DNA from: Rhodopirellula sp. SM50
GTDB lineage: Bacteria; Planctomycetota; Planctomycetia; Pirellulales; Pirellulaceae
Reading direction: 5' to 3'
Assembly (NCBI RefSeq): GCF_002289565.1
Contig: NZ_NTFY01000091.1
Span: 1-50,466 of the forward strand
Length of the DNA stretch: 50,466 bases
Within the stretch, counting starts at the first letter, position 1. The number at the start of each line of letters is the position of its first letter. The position numbers and the translations under genes were made by a program. A model generated the notes under the pieces. The model was not told where the DNA came from. It saw nothing but the letters and a program-made list of their open reading frames with translations, and did not search any database. This document shows positions 26,903 through 36,424 of the stretch, in pieces.

Positions 26903-29900
26903 TTAATCGTCCCGGCTTTGCGTCCGGGGCATTCTATTGTGAACGTTCGCGTTCGGCTCGCCACGCGACGCGGTGATCTCGTCGAAGACTTTGCGTAGCA
27001 CTTGGATGCTCGCCGGCTTGACAAGGTGGCGGTCGAATCCCGCCTCGTATGCCTGTTGAATATCTTCGGGTTGTCCGTTGCCGGTCATGGCAATGAGGGT
27101 CGAGTCGGATGAATGGAGCAGTTTTCGCAGGTTCTGAGCGACTTCGTATCCTGACTTGTCCGGCATGCAGATGTCGGAAAAAACAACATCAGGCTTGAGT
27201 GCTCGAACCAATTCAATTCCTTCATCGGCGCTCAGCGCCATTTGCACATCGTGCCCGAGCTTTTCGATCAGCTTGACCAGCATGGTCGCGACCGCCCGAA
27301 TGTCGTCGATCACGACAACTTTCAAAGGTTCCGAACACGACAAGGAATGGGGCGGTTGCAGTTTCGCTGGAACGTTTTGAATGATTGGCAGACGAACGAC
27401 AAATCGACTGCCCGGTTGCTGGCGATCTTGATCCAGAATCACGGTACCATCGTGCATCTCGACCAGTTGCTTGACCAGCGTGAGTCCGATCCCCAGTCCT
27501 CCTTGGCTACGCGTCACCGAGCTTTCGACCTGGGTGAACATTTCGAAGATGCTGTTGGCGTCCTCGGCTGAGATCCCAATGCCGTTATCCTCGATGGAGA
27601 TTTCTACTTCGTCTCCGACCGCGGCGCAGTTCACTTTGATCGTGCCGCCGGTCGGCGTGTACTTACACGCATTATTCAAGATGTTGGTAAAAACTTGCGC
27701 CAGACGAACGCGATCGCCGAGGACGCTCAACCCGGCTCCCGGTTCGAGAGACCAATGCAGCGTGTGCTGACGTGCTTTGCACGCCGGGCGAACGGAGGAC
27801 AGGGACGTTTCCAGGACCTCAACGATTGAAACGGGTTCCTGTTGCAGTTTGATTTTTCCACGTGTGATCCGCGACACGTCCATCAGGTCGTCGATCAAAC
27901 GAATCAGCTGTGAAACCTGTCCTTGAAGGATGTTACCGATTTTGGCAATCTCTTTCGGGTCATCGTTACACAACGGTAGCAATTCGGCGGCATGGCTAAT
28001 GGGGGCCAGCGGGTTTCGCAGTTCATGCGCCAGGACCGCCAGAAACTCATTCTTCCGGTCGTCCATTTCGCTGAGTTGTTCGGCGCGATCGCGGAGTTCC
28101 CGCTCCAGTTCCTTTTTCGCGGTGATATCGACCATCACGCCGCGAAGACGATTCGGCCTGCCGGCGTCATCGGCGACAACGTAGACGATATCTCGCAACC
28201 AGACACTCTGGCCATCTCGTGTCATTGCGCGGTATTCGAAATCGTGGTCGCGGCCCTGGCGACAGGCATTCCGGCACAGCGCCACCGAACAATCGCGATC
28301 GTCGGGGTGGATGATGCTAGGCCAAAAGTCCGGGTCCGAGAGCCACTGCCCGATCGGGTAACCAAGGATTTGTTCTGCCCGTTCGCTGACGAATGTAAAT
28401 TCCCACGTGTTGGCGTCCGCTTCCCAGACGATGGCATCTAAGCCATCGACGAGGTTTCGATACTTTTCTCTCGCGAGTTCGGCATCCTGACGGGCCTGGA
28501 TCTCACGTTCGATCATCGCCTCTCGTTCCTCCTCGGCGCGAACCGAATCGGTGACGTCTCGGGAGATCGCCAGGAGCTGTTCCGGTTGTCCGGTTTCACC
28601 GGTGATCGGCGTCACGACGACGTCCCACCACTTCGTGATTTTTGATTTGCGGGTCGGTCGGACACCGCGAAATCTGCCCGAACGCCCTGCTCGTGCCTCG
28701 TTCATCGCGTCGGCGGCGGATTGTTGGTCCGATCCCTGCCAGAAATCGATCCAGGGACGGCCCCTCAGCCTCTCCACGTCATCGATCTCATGCAGCTCTT
28801 GCCCCTTACGGTTGATCGATAGCAATCGCCCGTCAAGATCGAGGATTTTGATACTGTCGTGGCTGCTGGCCAGGATCTGCCTCGCCTGTTCTTCGCTGCG
28901 ACGATGGGCCGCTTCCAGTTCTTTGAGCTCGGTGACGTCGGTAAACGTGGTGATCGCCCGTGCCTGATTGCCATCTCCGAGTTCGATCAACTTGGAACTT
29001 GCCAGTAGTCGTCGCAACGCTCCGTCGCTCGCTTGGACGAGGATGTCTTCGTTGGAAACGGATTCGCCATGACGGAGGGTACGGGCCAGTGGCCATTCGT
29101 CCGGTTGGTATCGGCGTCCGTCGGAATGGTATCCGACATACGCGGCCATCGTATCGGGGGCAACTTGTTCAGGAACATCTCGGCCCATCAGTTCATGGGC
29201 ACGTTCGTTGACCGAAAGGATCTTCCCGCTCGGTGCGTCCGCGACCACTACTCCCGCCGGCAGTTGGTCCAGTAAGGCGTTGGTCAGTGAGCTTTCTTCT
29301 TGCAACTGTTGCAACAGCTTTTCACGTTCCTCGTCGGCGCGAACCTGTTCGCTCACATCGTCAAAGATCAAGAGGCGGCGACCGGCTTCGCCCTCAAAAC
29401 CCTGTAGCGATGCAGCGGAAAGTTTGACGTACACCCTCGACTGGTCGCGACGGCAGCGATAGGTCGAGATGCCCTGGAACGCCACGCCGGCGGCCAATTG
29501 GCTGCGGACGGATTGACACTCGTGTTTTTTCTCCGCGGGGACGATCGGCAGCGGCTTGCCTAGGACCTCCTCAGCGGGGTAGCCAAACATCTTTTCCGCG
29601 GCGGTGTTCCAAAGGTGCACCCGGGCTTCGTCGTCAATCACGCTGATGGCAAGTGGCGACTTCGCAATGATGACTTCTAACAGTTGATGCTGCTCTCGCT
29701 CACGGGCACCGAGCGTCAACAGTTCGATCTCGGATTCGACCGACGAGGCCAACTCACTGAGTATTTCTAGCTCCGGATCACTCCAGTCTCGCGGAACCGA
29801 ATCGAAGACGCAAAATGAGCCGAGTACCTCTCCGGATCGGGCGTGGATCGGAACCCCAACATACGCTCGGACTCCGAACTCGTTCACCGCGGGATTGTCT

Positions 29901-30223
29901 TTCACGCGGTCATCCATCTGAGAGTCGCGAACGATCAACGGAGCGTCATGACGGACCGTCAGACTGCAAAATGAATAGCTCAACGAGCTTTCACGTCGCG
30001 ATGCCCAGGGCTCAGGTAGCCCCACGCAACTTTTGAAAAACTGTCGGTCCTCGGCGACAAGCGAAATGACCGAAGCCGGGCATTTGAGAAGCTTGGAGGC
30101 AAGCCGCGTCAATCGATCGAACGATGGGTCGGAGGGGCTATCGAGTAGCTTCGTCGCATGCAGACTCGCAAGGCGTTTGGGGTCCGAAATCGGATCCGTA
30201 CTGTCTTGACTGGTTGGAGCCAT
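26903..30223 (-). CDS. Hybrid sensor histidine kinase (GAF, four PAS, HisKA, HATPase, receiver)
   Basis: The 1,106-residue soluble product starts at ATG 30223 (MAPTSQDSTDPISDPKRL); an upstream ATG at 30274 is possible. A GAF domain covers about residues 20-165. Four PAS-type sensors follow (about 180-290, 315-430, 445-560 and 580-700). The kinase core has the phospho-acceptor His733 in VLAHELRNPLAP, the N box NILNNACKYTP and the G boxes DNGIGIS and GGLGIGL. A C-terminal receiver has Asp1017 in VVFSDICMPDKSG. No membrane segments are seen, so it probably senses a cytoplasmic signal, perhaps redox or light. The partner regulator is not adjacent. Confidence 0.93.
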   Translation of the reverse strand: MAPTSQDSTDPISDPKRLASLHATKLLDSPSDPSFDRLTRLASKLLKCPASVISLVAEDRQFFKSCVGLPEPWASRRESSLSYSFCSLTVRHDAPLIVRDSQMDDRVKDNPAVNEFGVRAYVGVPIHARSGEVLGSFCVFDSVPRDWSDPELEILSELASSVESEIELLTLGAREREQHQLLEVIIAKSPLAISVIDDEARVHLWNTAAEKMFGYPAEEVLGKPLPIVPAEKKHECQSVRSQLAAGVAFQGISTYRCRRDQSRVYVKLSAASLQGFEGEAGRRLLIFDDVSEQVRADEEREKLLQQLQEESSLTNALLDQLPAGVVVADAPSGKILSVNERAHELMGRDVPEQVAPDTMAAYVGYHSDGRRYQPDEWPLARTLRHGESVSNEDILVQASDGALRRLLASSKLIELGDGNQARAITTFTDVTELKELEAAHRRSEEQARQILASSHDSIKILDLDGRLLSINRKGQELHEIDDVERLRGRPWIDFWQGSDQQSAADAMNEARAGRSGRFRGVRPTRKSKITKWWDVVVTPITGETGQPEQLLAISRDVTDSVRAEEEREAMIEREIQARQDAELAREKYRNLVDGLDAIVWEADANTWEFTFVSERAEQILGYPIGQWLSDPDFWPSIIHPDDRDCSVALCRNACRQGRDHDFEYRAMTRDGQSVWLRDIVYVVADDAGRPNRLRGVMVDITAKKELERELRDRAEQLSEMDDRKNEFLAVLAHELRNPLAPISHAAELLPLCNDDPKEIAKIGNILQGQVSQLIRLIDDLMDVSRITRGKIKLQQEPVSIVEVLETSLSSVRPACKARQHTLHWSLEPGAGLSVLGDRVRLAQVFTNILNNACKYTPTGGTIKVNCAAVGDEVEISIEDNGIGISAEDANSIFEMFTQVESSVTRSQGGLGIGLTLVKQLVEMHDGTVILDQDRQQPGSRFVVRLPIIQNVPAKLQPPHSLSCSEPLKVVVIDDIRAVATMLVKLIEKLGHDVQMALSADEGIELVRALKPDVVFSDICMPDKSGYEVAQNLRKLLHSSDSTLIAMTGNGQPEDIQQAYEAGFDRHLVKPASIQVLRKVFDEITASRGEPNANVHNRMPRTQSRDD

Positions 30224-30609
30224 GATGTGGGAAATTTCCGTGATGTGCCTGTGCCTGTGCTGGGCACTCATCATAGCACGACCCTTAACGACGCATCAGG
30301 ACTCCAGGGGGGGATGTCCCGCACCGCGGAATGTGTCAACGACGAGAGGTCACATGTCACTGCAAATCCACCGTATCGACAATCGATCGGTACATTAAAG
30401 TGATTGAAAAAGAGTAGCATCAACCTTTGAAGGAGACCGAGCCTGGCTCTTCGAAAACGTCTCCAACTTTGCAGCACAAGTGGGCGATTCCCGCGATGGC
30501 GTTTCGTTCCGCTTCTAACAACGTTCGGTCTAGAGTGTGCGGCCGAGCGCAGACGCTGTGGCATTGTCGGCGGCGAGTCTGGGCAAAACGATCCAGGCCC
30601 CTTCGGCAC
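30224..30609. other. Gene-free gap before the kinase gene
   Basis: The 386 bases lie upstream of the kinase gene and downstream of a membrane-protein gene on the same strand. I see a short GTGCCT direct repeat near 30245 and no coding signal. A promoter for the kinase is expected here but I cannot place it. Confidence 0.6.
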
Positions 30610-31182
30610 CTACCGTGAAAACGTTTTGCCGCTCACCGGTTCGCTGCGTGTTGACTCAGTGGAAAGTAGCCACTGAGTCAGACGGTGAAAGCGAGCTTCA
30701 ACCTGATAGGTGTAGGTGGTGCCCGGATCGACATCCCGGTCCACGTATTGACCGTCGGACGATCCGCCGGGGCGTCGAGCAATTTCGACCATCGCGGTGT
30801 CGGTAGAACCGCGATAGAGGATGTATTGGAGCGGGTCATCGATTCGGTCCGGGCGATGCCAGTAGACCAGGAGGCTTGCTCGACCGTCGGGTTGGACAGA
30901 GGCGATCGTCGGCTTTCGTTCCGCGAACACGTACTGTTGGAACAACCCCATCCAAAGCGCAGACGACACGAGCAACGTGAAGATGATCTGCTGCAACATA
31001 AAGCCCCAAAACGCGAATGGCCTTTCACCCCTGTCGACGTTGACAAAAAACGAGTTCCCTTTGCCGCCGGCAAGGCCCGTCACCTTTCCATAGCGAATGC
31101 CGCGATAGAGTTGCTGGAGGCACAAGACAAAGCAGCACCCAAAAACAGAGGTGACGAGAAAGAGCTTCCACATCGCAGTCAT
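30610..31182 (-). CDS. Two-segment membrane protein with fibronectin III-like C-terminus
   Basis: The 190-residue product (ATG 31182 or 31173) has two membrane segments (MWKLFLVTSVFGCCFVLCLQ and FWGFMLQQIIFTLLVSSALW) separated by a basic loop, then a beta-rich C-terminal domain. That domain reads SLLVYWHRPDRIDDPLQYILYRG, then DVDPGTTYTYQVEA, which is typical of fibronectin type III folds. Its role is unknown. Confidence 0.78.
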   Translation of the reverse strand: MTAMWKLFLVTSVFGCCFVLCLQQLYRGIRYGKVTGLAGGKGNSFFVNVDRGERPFAFWGFMLQQIIFTLLVSSALWMGLFQQYVFAERKPTIASVQPDGRASLLVYWHRPDRIDDPLQYILYRGSTDTAMVEIARRPGGSSDGQYVDRDVDPGTTYTYQVEARFHRLTQWLLSTESTRSEPVSGKTFSR

Positions 31183-31489
31183 CTCGTGAAATAGCAGGCG
31201 TACGCATTTGTTTCGCGACCATTCTAGAATGGTGTCGATTGAACGCAAAAGCAGTCACATGTCCGGCCGCCGAGACGCCCGGGTTTTTCTGTCGCCCGGA
31301 CTCGCGAGCTGGGAAAGATGCCAACGGGTCGAGGAATGGACCGGTCACACCGTTGTTGCGGGTGATGTTCATTCGCGAGAGGGGAATTAGCCGGTGCGGC
31401 GCCGCGTTAGTCCACAAGTTGCAAAGGGCAAGCTATGCATTAAGCGATGTCTGAAAACCCGCATCCGTACTCTGCCCCATCGAACCACA
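31183..31489. other. Divergent gap between two membrane-protein genes
   Basis: These 307 bases lie between divergent genes and should hold their promoters. I see no gene or strong palindrome. Confidence 0.55.
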
Positions 31490-32083
31490 ATGACCGACTT
31501 TTCGGCACAACCGTTCGCCGCATTTAGCCAATCCATCTCGTTCAACTCCACGCTTGGTTTCGTCGTGATCGTCGGGGCGGTGCTCGTCACGATTGCTTCT
31601 TACCAGAGATGTATCACGTGGTTTGGGGACGCAACGCCAGGCTATGTTGCCTGCTTTGGGTGGATCTTGGGCATCTCGGTTTCCAATTTTATTTTGGTCT
31701 TCGCCTTCTCAGCCCTGATGGGGCCCGCCGGCGGCAGAGTGCTGCTGGTGTTCGCCTGCTTTTTGGCGGTGTACTGGACGTCTTGCGCCGCCAAATGTGG
31801 ACTGGTGCAGTCGATCTTCATCCTCTTTGCCCACACGATCTTTTCGGGCCTCGGGACGGTGTTGATTTTTTGGGCCGCGGTGGTGTTCCAATACATGGTG
31901 GTCACGACCGAGCAACCCATCGCGCCGTCAGCAACTGCGACCCCGGTGATGTTGCAACCGGGCGACGCCTCGACGGCAGCCAATCCAGTCGGGTTGCCAC
32001 CTGTCCAACCGGTTTCGGGGCACGATTCCCCGTCTCAACGCCGTGCCGTGCCAGGTACGAAGGCGAATCCGTTTTTTCAATAG
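31490..32083 (+). CDS. Four-segment membrane protein of unknown function
   Basis: The 197-residue product starts MTDFSAQPFAAFSQSISF at ATG 31490. Four hydrophobic segments cover about residues 20-160 (for example GFVVIVGAVLVTIASYQRC and VLLVFACFLAVYWTSCAA), then a Pro/Ser-rich cytoplasmic tail ends in KANPFFQ. I do not recognise the family. The open frame upstream to 31394 is not needed. Confidence 0.75.
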   Translation: MTDFSAQPFAAFSQSISFNSTLGFVVIVGAVLVTIASYQRCITWFGDATPGYVACFGWILGISVSNFILVFAFSALMGPAGGRVLLVFACFLAVYWTSCAAKCGLVQSIFILFAHTIFSGLGTVLIFWAAVVFQYMVVTTEQPIAPSATATPVMLQPGDASTAANPVGLPPVQPVSGHDSPSQRRAVPGTKANPFFQ

Positions 32084-32307
32084 TGTGATCGCGTGGCCGG
32101 TACCGTTCCACCATGGTTTGAGTCTGGAGCCACCTGCCTACCCACCCACCCGGCCGGTCCGCCCTGAACCAGCTCAACACTCTCCCGGGGCCGCGAACTT
32201 GGTCAATGGTGGTGGCGAACCGTTGCCATGGGGGTGCCGAGGCGATAGCATCGATTCTTCCGGGGGTCGTTCTCCCGATCCACATGCTTCACGGGAGTCA
32301 CGGTGTT

Positions 32308-33849
32308 ATGGGATCTTGCAGTCTTGCTTTTCGTCGACGATGGAATCAATCGAAGGCATTCAGTTGGGCCTTCGTGTTGCTCGCACTGTTGGCCGTCTCC
32401 AGCGGCTGCAAAGAATCGAGTCAGGATGAGGCGTCCGATGGCTTGCAGCCGCCGGTGGTTTACGATTCCCTGACCGCGGAATCCGACGACTCGTCGGCAA
32501 CGGTCCCCAGCACATCGGGCGATTCCGAACCGGATCTGCCGGCCCTCAAGCCGCTGCCGGAGAAGCTGGCCGTCGGGGATAAGAGTCCCGGTCTGGAGAT
32601 TGCAAAATGGGTCCGGGGCGAACCGGTCGAAGATCCGCTTCGTGATCGTGTCCACGTGGTTGAATTCTGGGCGACCTGGTGTGGCCCTTGTCGTGCCGGT
32701 ATGCCGCACATCTCGGAGCTGCAATCCGAGTTCGCCGACGACGTCACGTTTATCGGTGTGACACGCGAAGACGAAGCGACGGTCGAAGGCTTTCTTGCCG
32801 ACAACGCGACAGGCGAAAAAACCTGGGACGACATCATCGGGTATCGACTCGCGATCGACGAGAGCGACTGGATGAACTTGGCGTACATGAAGGCCGCCGG
32901 GCAGGGCGGAATCCCGTGCGCCTTTATCGTCGGACGTGATGGAGTCGTCGAATGGATCGGGCACCCCGGGACCATTGATCAACCTCTCAAAGAGATCGTC
33001 GAGGGAACCTGGGACCGCGAAGCTGCGATCGCCGAATACAAACAGCAAGAACAGTTGCAGCAGCTGTCCGCAGAAGTCGGGAAACTGCTGCGAGCCCAAG
33101 ATTGGGATGCTGCGTTGGAGCGACTCAATCAATTCGAAAAAGAATTCGGATCGTCCAAGACGCTGCTCAACTATCGCGTGAGGGTGCTGGAAATCGCCGG
33201 ACGTACCAGCGAAGCGGCGGTTGCCCGTGAAGCGCTGGTCGAATTGGCCTGGGATGACGCGCTGCTGCTCGGGCAAATCGCCTGGACCACCGCAACCAAT
33301 GGCGACCCCTCGGATCTGGAACTCGCGCTCAAAGCCGCCAAGCGGGCGTCCGAGTTGCAAGAAAACGAAGACGGGCCGATCCTCGACACCTTGGCGCGAT
33401 GCTACTACGAGCTCGGACAGCTCGATGAAGCCATCAAGTACCAGCGGATGGCCGTCGAGCATGCCAACGGACAACGGCAAATCGAAGCAACGCTCAAGGG
33501 TTACTTGGACGAAAAGGCCGAAGCCGAAAAGACCGATGCGGCTGAAAAGCCAGAGGAAATGAAGGCGGACGAAGCGGAAGCTAAGAAAGCAGACGCTAAG
33601 GAAGCAGTAGCTGAGGAAGCAGTAGCTGAGGAAGCAGTAGCTGAGCAAGCAGAAGCCAAGGAAGCAGTAGCTAAGGAAGCAGAAGCTGAGGAAGCAGAAG
33701 CTGAGCAAGCAGAAGCTGAGCAAGCAGAAGCTGAGCAAGCAGACGCGGAGCAAGAGGAAGCTGAGCAAGCAGAAGCTGAGCAAGCAGAAGCTGAGCAAGC
33801 AGACGCGGAGCAAGAGGAAGCTGAGCAAGCAGAAGCTGACGACGCCTGA
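32308..33849 (+). CDS. TlpA-like thioredoxin lipoprotein with TPR-like region and Glu/Ala tail
   Basis: Starting at ATG 32308 (GGGAG upstream), the 513-residue product has a signal segment with lipobox (LLAVSSGC). A thioredoxin/TlpA domain follows at about residues 85-230, with VVEFWATWCGPCRAGMPHI and active cysteines C125 and C128. TPR-like helices follow (about 235-410; DTLARCYYELGQLDEAIKYQ). The last 85 residues are an AEQAE/AEEAV-type repeat. It is probably an exported thiol-disulfide oxidoreductase; the tail has no known function. Confidence 0.87.
   Translation: MGSCSLAFRRRWNQSKAFSWAFVLLALLAVSSGCKESSQDEASDGLQPPVVYDSLTAESDDSSATVPSTSGDSEPDLPALKPLPEKLAVGDKSPGLEIAKWVRGEPVEDPLRDRVHVVEFWATWCGPCRAGMPHISELQSEFADDVTFIGVTREDEATVEGFLADNATGEKTWDDIIGYRLAIDESDWMNLAYMKAAGQGGIPCAFIVGRDGVVEWIGHPGTIDQPLKEIVEGTWDREAAIAEYKQQEQLQQLSAEVGKLLRAQDWDAALERLNQFEKEFGSSKTLLNYRVRVLEIAGRTSEAAVAREALVELAWDDALLLGQIAWTTATNGDPSDLELALKAAKRASELQENEDGPILDTLARCYYELGQLDEAIKYQRMAVEHANGQRQIEATLKGYLDEKAEAEKTDAAEKPEEMKADEAEAKKADAKEAVAEEAVAEEAVAEQAEAKEAVAKEAEAEEAEAEQAEAEQAEAEQADAEQEEAEQAEAEQAEAEQADAEQEEAEQAEADDA
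33590..33845. repeat. 15-base in-frame Glu/Ala/Gln repeat
   Basis: Imperfect tandem 15-base units (GCTGAGCAAGCAGAA) encode the AEQAE tail of the thioredoxin lipoprotein. A larger unit of about 63 bases containing GACGCGGAGCAAGAG is duplicated near the end, indicating recent expansion. Confidence 0.9.
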
Positions 33850-34174
33850 TGGAGCATGGCGTCGGCGTAGCCATCTCGCGGTTGACGCCCTCTCGGAGAA
33901 TGAGTTGCGGCGGAAGACTCGGTAAGCGGACGACGCAAAAACAGCAGACCTGTACGCCCGTTTCAGCGGTTCCCTACACGCCCCTTAGGGTGAAACTGGA
34001 TGCCGCTATCGGGGTGGATGGTGATCCTTGCCGAGATGAGATTGACGGGCGGGTTGGGAAGCGAACAATCTGGAAGTCCGTTTCCGTGGAGTCGTGGTCG
34101 TCACCAGTTCGCAGCTGGTGGTTGCCATCGCTCCAGCGGGGAATCCGTTCAATCCGATCAAGTCAAGGAAGCAA
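33850..34174. other. Gene-free gap
   Basis: The 325 bases between the thioredoxin lipoprotein and the next small gene show no convincing coding sequence and no strong hairpin. Confidence 0.55.
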
Positions 34175-34423
34175 ATGATGCCTCACGCTCCGTCGACACT
34201 TTCTGAAAGTGAAATCGCTCAAATCGAGCAACACAAGTATTTCTTAAGCGAAAAGGCCGGCTATGACGTCGGCTGGGAACACGCCGAACAGGATTGGCGT
34301 GAACACTTTGGGCCACAGGCCTCCACTGCCCAGGCCTCCACTGCCGAGTCCTCCACTGCGATGGTTCGTCCGAAGGGTCTAGGCGGGTTCTTCAAACGAT
34401 TGATTTCGCGAGCAGCCGTTTAA
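34175..34423 (+). CDS. Small conserved-looking soluble protein
   Basis: The 82-residue product (ATG 34175 or 34178) contains EIAQIEQHKYFLSEKAGYDV and GWEHAEQDWREHFG, then a short QASTA repeat (three copies, 15 bases each) and a basic C-terminus GLGGFFKRLISRAAV. The first half looks like a small helical domain that I think recurs in planctomycetes, but I cannot name it. The basic amphipathic end could contact membrane or nucleic acid. Confidence 0.65.
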   Translation: MMPHAPSTLSESEIAQIEQHKYFLSEKAGYDVGWEHAEQDWREHFGPQASTAQASTAESSTAMVRPKGLGGFFKRLISRAAV

Positions 34424-34461
34424 CGCGATGCCCAGGTCGCTTGCCCCGAGGCGATTCTCGT

Positions 34462-34480
34462 TCCCAGGTTCGACCTGGGA
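34462..34480. repeat. Short perfect palindrome
   Basis: Arms TCCCAGGT and ACCTGGGA enclose TCG. It resembles the TTCCCAGGC hairpin of the 46.4 kb repeat. It lies 38 bases after the stop of the small gene and may act with the nested palindrome that follows. Confidence 0.75.
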
Positions 34481-34580
34481 CCGAGGCGTCGTCGCCGGTG
34501 ACGCGGTGCATGACGTCTGACTCACCCCCAACCGACGCTGTCCCAACGGGCTCGCTCAAAGTTGGCGCGGTCAGAACGAC

Positions 34581-34694
34581 TTAGCAACGCACGATCAATA
34601 AGTCTCGTTTTTCGTAGTGGACGAGGTTACAAGTCCGTCGCGATAGGACTCGTCACCTCGTCCACTACGCCTGTGATTGACCGAGCGTTGCTTA
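34581..34694. repeat. Nested palindrome A at the 3' end of the TAXI gene
   Basis: The outer arms 34581-34598 and 34677-34694 match at 15 of 18 positions. The inner arms 34613-34636 and 34646-34669 match at 22 of 24, around a 9-base loop. The right outer arm holds the TAA stop of the minus-strand TAXI gene (TAAGCAACG). The outer arm closely matches that of the element at 50194-50311, but the inner arm differs. Confidence 0.85.
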
Positions 34695-36359
34695 CGAGCC
34701 TGCGATCCCGTCGGACGATTGGTCGGGGCGGCGCCGCGCGGCCGCGGCAGAATCATCGGCCGCAGAATGATTCGCGGCAGAATCATCGGCGGCAGATTGA
34801 TTCGGGGCAGATTGATTCGGGGCAGATTGATTCGGGGCAGATTGATTCGGGGCAGATTGATTCGGGGCAGATTGATTCGGGGCAGATTGATTCGGGGCAG
34901 ATTGATTCGGGGCAGATTGATTCGGGGCAGATTGATTCGGGGCAGATTGATCGGCCGGTTCGGACGGGGTGTCGTCGTCGGCCGCAGCGTTTCGATCGAG
35001 TTCGGCAATCGCAGACTGGACGCGCCGCTGAACGAACTCGACGTGCAAACGCAGATTGTAGAACTCTTCCATGTAGGAGAGTGGAACGGATTTCAAGTCG
35101 TCCAGTTCGCCTTGCATTTGAACCAGCGTCGTCACATTTTTCTGCAGCCGCTGGAGATCCGATTCGTTGCGCAATTCGGACTCGATCCCCCGCAAGATCT
35201 CGTACCATCGATAGATTCTCGAGCGGATCCGCCAGCGATACAGGGGCGGCGCCATGCGGAACAGCGGCAGCAGCAACGTCAGCGCCGGCAGCAACAAGAT
35301 CTTCCCCCGACTGATGGCCGACGCGACCCAAAACGGCAGGTACTTTTGCAGGAACGGAGGCCCATCTTCAAAGTACACGCGGGCCGATTGATTCAGCGGA
35401 AACTCGATGAACTCGATCGATGGCAGGCGTCCTGGTTGCAACAAGCTTTCACGGCCGCGATGGGTTTGCGACGCCGCTCGCAATAGCAGGGGAATCAGCG
35501 CGTCGTGCAGCGATCGGGTGGCGATCAAGTTCGCGGCCGGCGCGATCAGTTGAACGTCTTGTTGGGGGTAGTCATGTTCCAAATCGATCACGCCGCGTTG
35601 CAGTGTGACGGCGGTCAGGAACGGGTGACGTCGAACGTACGCATCGTCCCGTTGAAAGCTCAGCAGACGGATGTCGGGCGAAGCGATCATCTCGCGGATC
35701 AACGTCGATTGCGGTGACAGGACGAACATGGCGACATCGACCTGACCGTTTCTCAGCTGGTTGACTGCTTCGCGGCCTCCCGCTTGCACCCGAGTCGAGA
35801 CGGAGTCGGCATCGATTCCGTTTTCGTCCAGCAGCAACGTCGCGATCGATTCGGTTCCGCTGCCGCTGCGGCCGATCGCGATCGTCTTGCCTCTCAGGTC
35901 GCGCAGATCGGCCAGCGTTTCGTCGCCGCGGTAAAACACCCAGAGCGGCTCAAAGTAGAGGCTGGCCAAGGCTTCGATCTCGACCGCGCCGCTGAATGAT
36001 TTCGGCGCCGTGCCGCCTTGAACGATCGCCAAGTTGACTTCCGGATCGGATTCCAACAGCCGATAGTTTTCGATCGAACCGGCCGTCGGACGCAGTTCAA
36101 GCGTCACGCCCTGGCGTCCCAGGTAATCGCGGTATTGCATCGCGAATCGGTGGTACGCGCCGTCGTCGGACCCGGTCGCCATGACGATGGTGCGTGGCGG
36201 AGCCGGCTGGATAAAAAACCAGGCCAGCGCAAATCCGAACAAGACGACCAGAAATCCACCGCCCCAGACCTTCAGCAACAAGCCGCGCAATTGGCGCCGC
36301 GTTTCGCGAAAGTGCTCGGTCAGCAAACTTTCACGGGGATGGTTCGTGTGCTCAGTCAA
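34692..36359 (-). CDS. TAXI-family TRAP-type binding protein with two membrane segments and SAPNQ tail
   Basis: The 555-residue product has an N-terminal membrane segment (GGGFLVVLFGFALAWFF), then a TAXI-type solute-binding domain (about 55-330): TIVMATGSDDGAYHRFAMQY, GRSGSGTESIATLLL and VDVAMFVLSPQS. A second membrane segment (ILLLPALTLLLPLF) is followed by a coiled-coil-like region (about 390-480), and a tail of ten exact SAPNQ units plus decayed copies. It would face the periplasm with both ends inside. No TRAP permease gene lies nearby, so sensing rather than transport is possible. Confidence 0.87.
   Translation of the reverse strand: MTEHTNHPRESLLTEHFRETRRQLRGLLLKVWGGGFLVVLFGFALAWFFIQPAPPRTIVMATGSDDGAYHRFAMQYRDYLGRQGVTLELRPTAGSIENYRLLESDPEVNLAIVQGGTAPKSFSGAVEIEALASLYFEPLWVFYRGDETLADLRDLRGKTIAIGRSGSGTESIATLLLDENGIDADSVSTRVQAGGREAVNQLRNGQVDVAMFVLSPQSTLIREMIASPDIRLLSFQRDDAYVRRHPFLTAVTLQRGVIDLEHDYPQQDVQLIAPAANLIATRSLHDALIPLLLRAASQTHRGRESLLQPGRLPSIEFIEFPLNQSARVYFEDGPPFLQKYLPFWVASAISRGKILLLPALTLLLPLFRMAPPLYRWRIRSRIYRWYEILRGIESELRNESDLQRLQKNVTTLVQMQGELDDLKSVPLSYMEEFYNLRLHVEFVQRRVQSAIAELDRNAAADDDTPSEPADQSAPNQSAPNQSAPNQSAPNQSAPNQSAPNQSAPNQSAPNQSAPNQSAPNQSAADDSAANHSAADDSAAAARRRPDQSSDGIAGS
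34796..34945. repeat. Ten perfect 15-base repeats encoding SAPNQ
   Basis: Ten identical copies of ATTGATTCGGGGCAG run head to tail inside the TAXI gene; degenerate copies extend to about 34747. The same unit with one base changed overlaps the cmoB stop at 14942-14963. Complete identity points to recent expansion or slippage. Confidence 0.97.
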
Positions 36360-36424
36360 ATGCTCGTTCCGGAATCACTTCGTTCGTCCATTGGGCCATT
36401 CGGATACGACCGAGCAGCGCGCGT

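Noticed and set aside
32203..33828. 541-residue minus-strand frame opposite the thioredoxin lipoprotein, with a Leu/Ser/Cys-rich repeat start
   Set aside because: It is antisense to a gene with a clear CGPC thioredoxin domain; its repeat is the complement of the AEQAE array.
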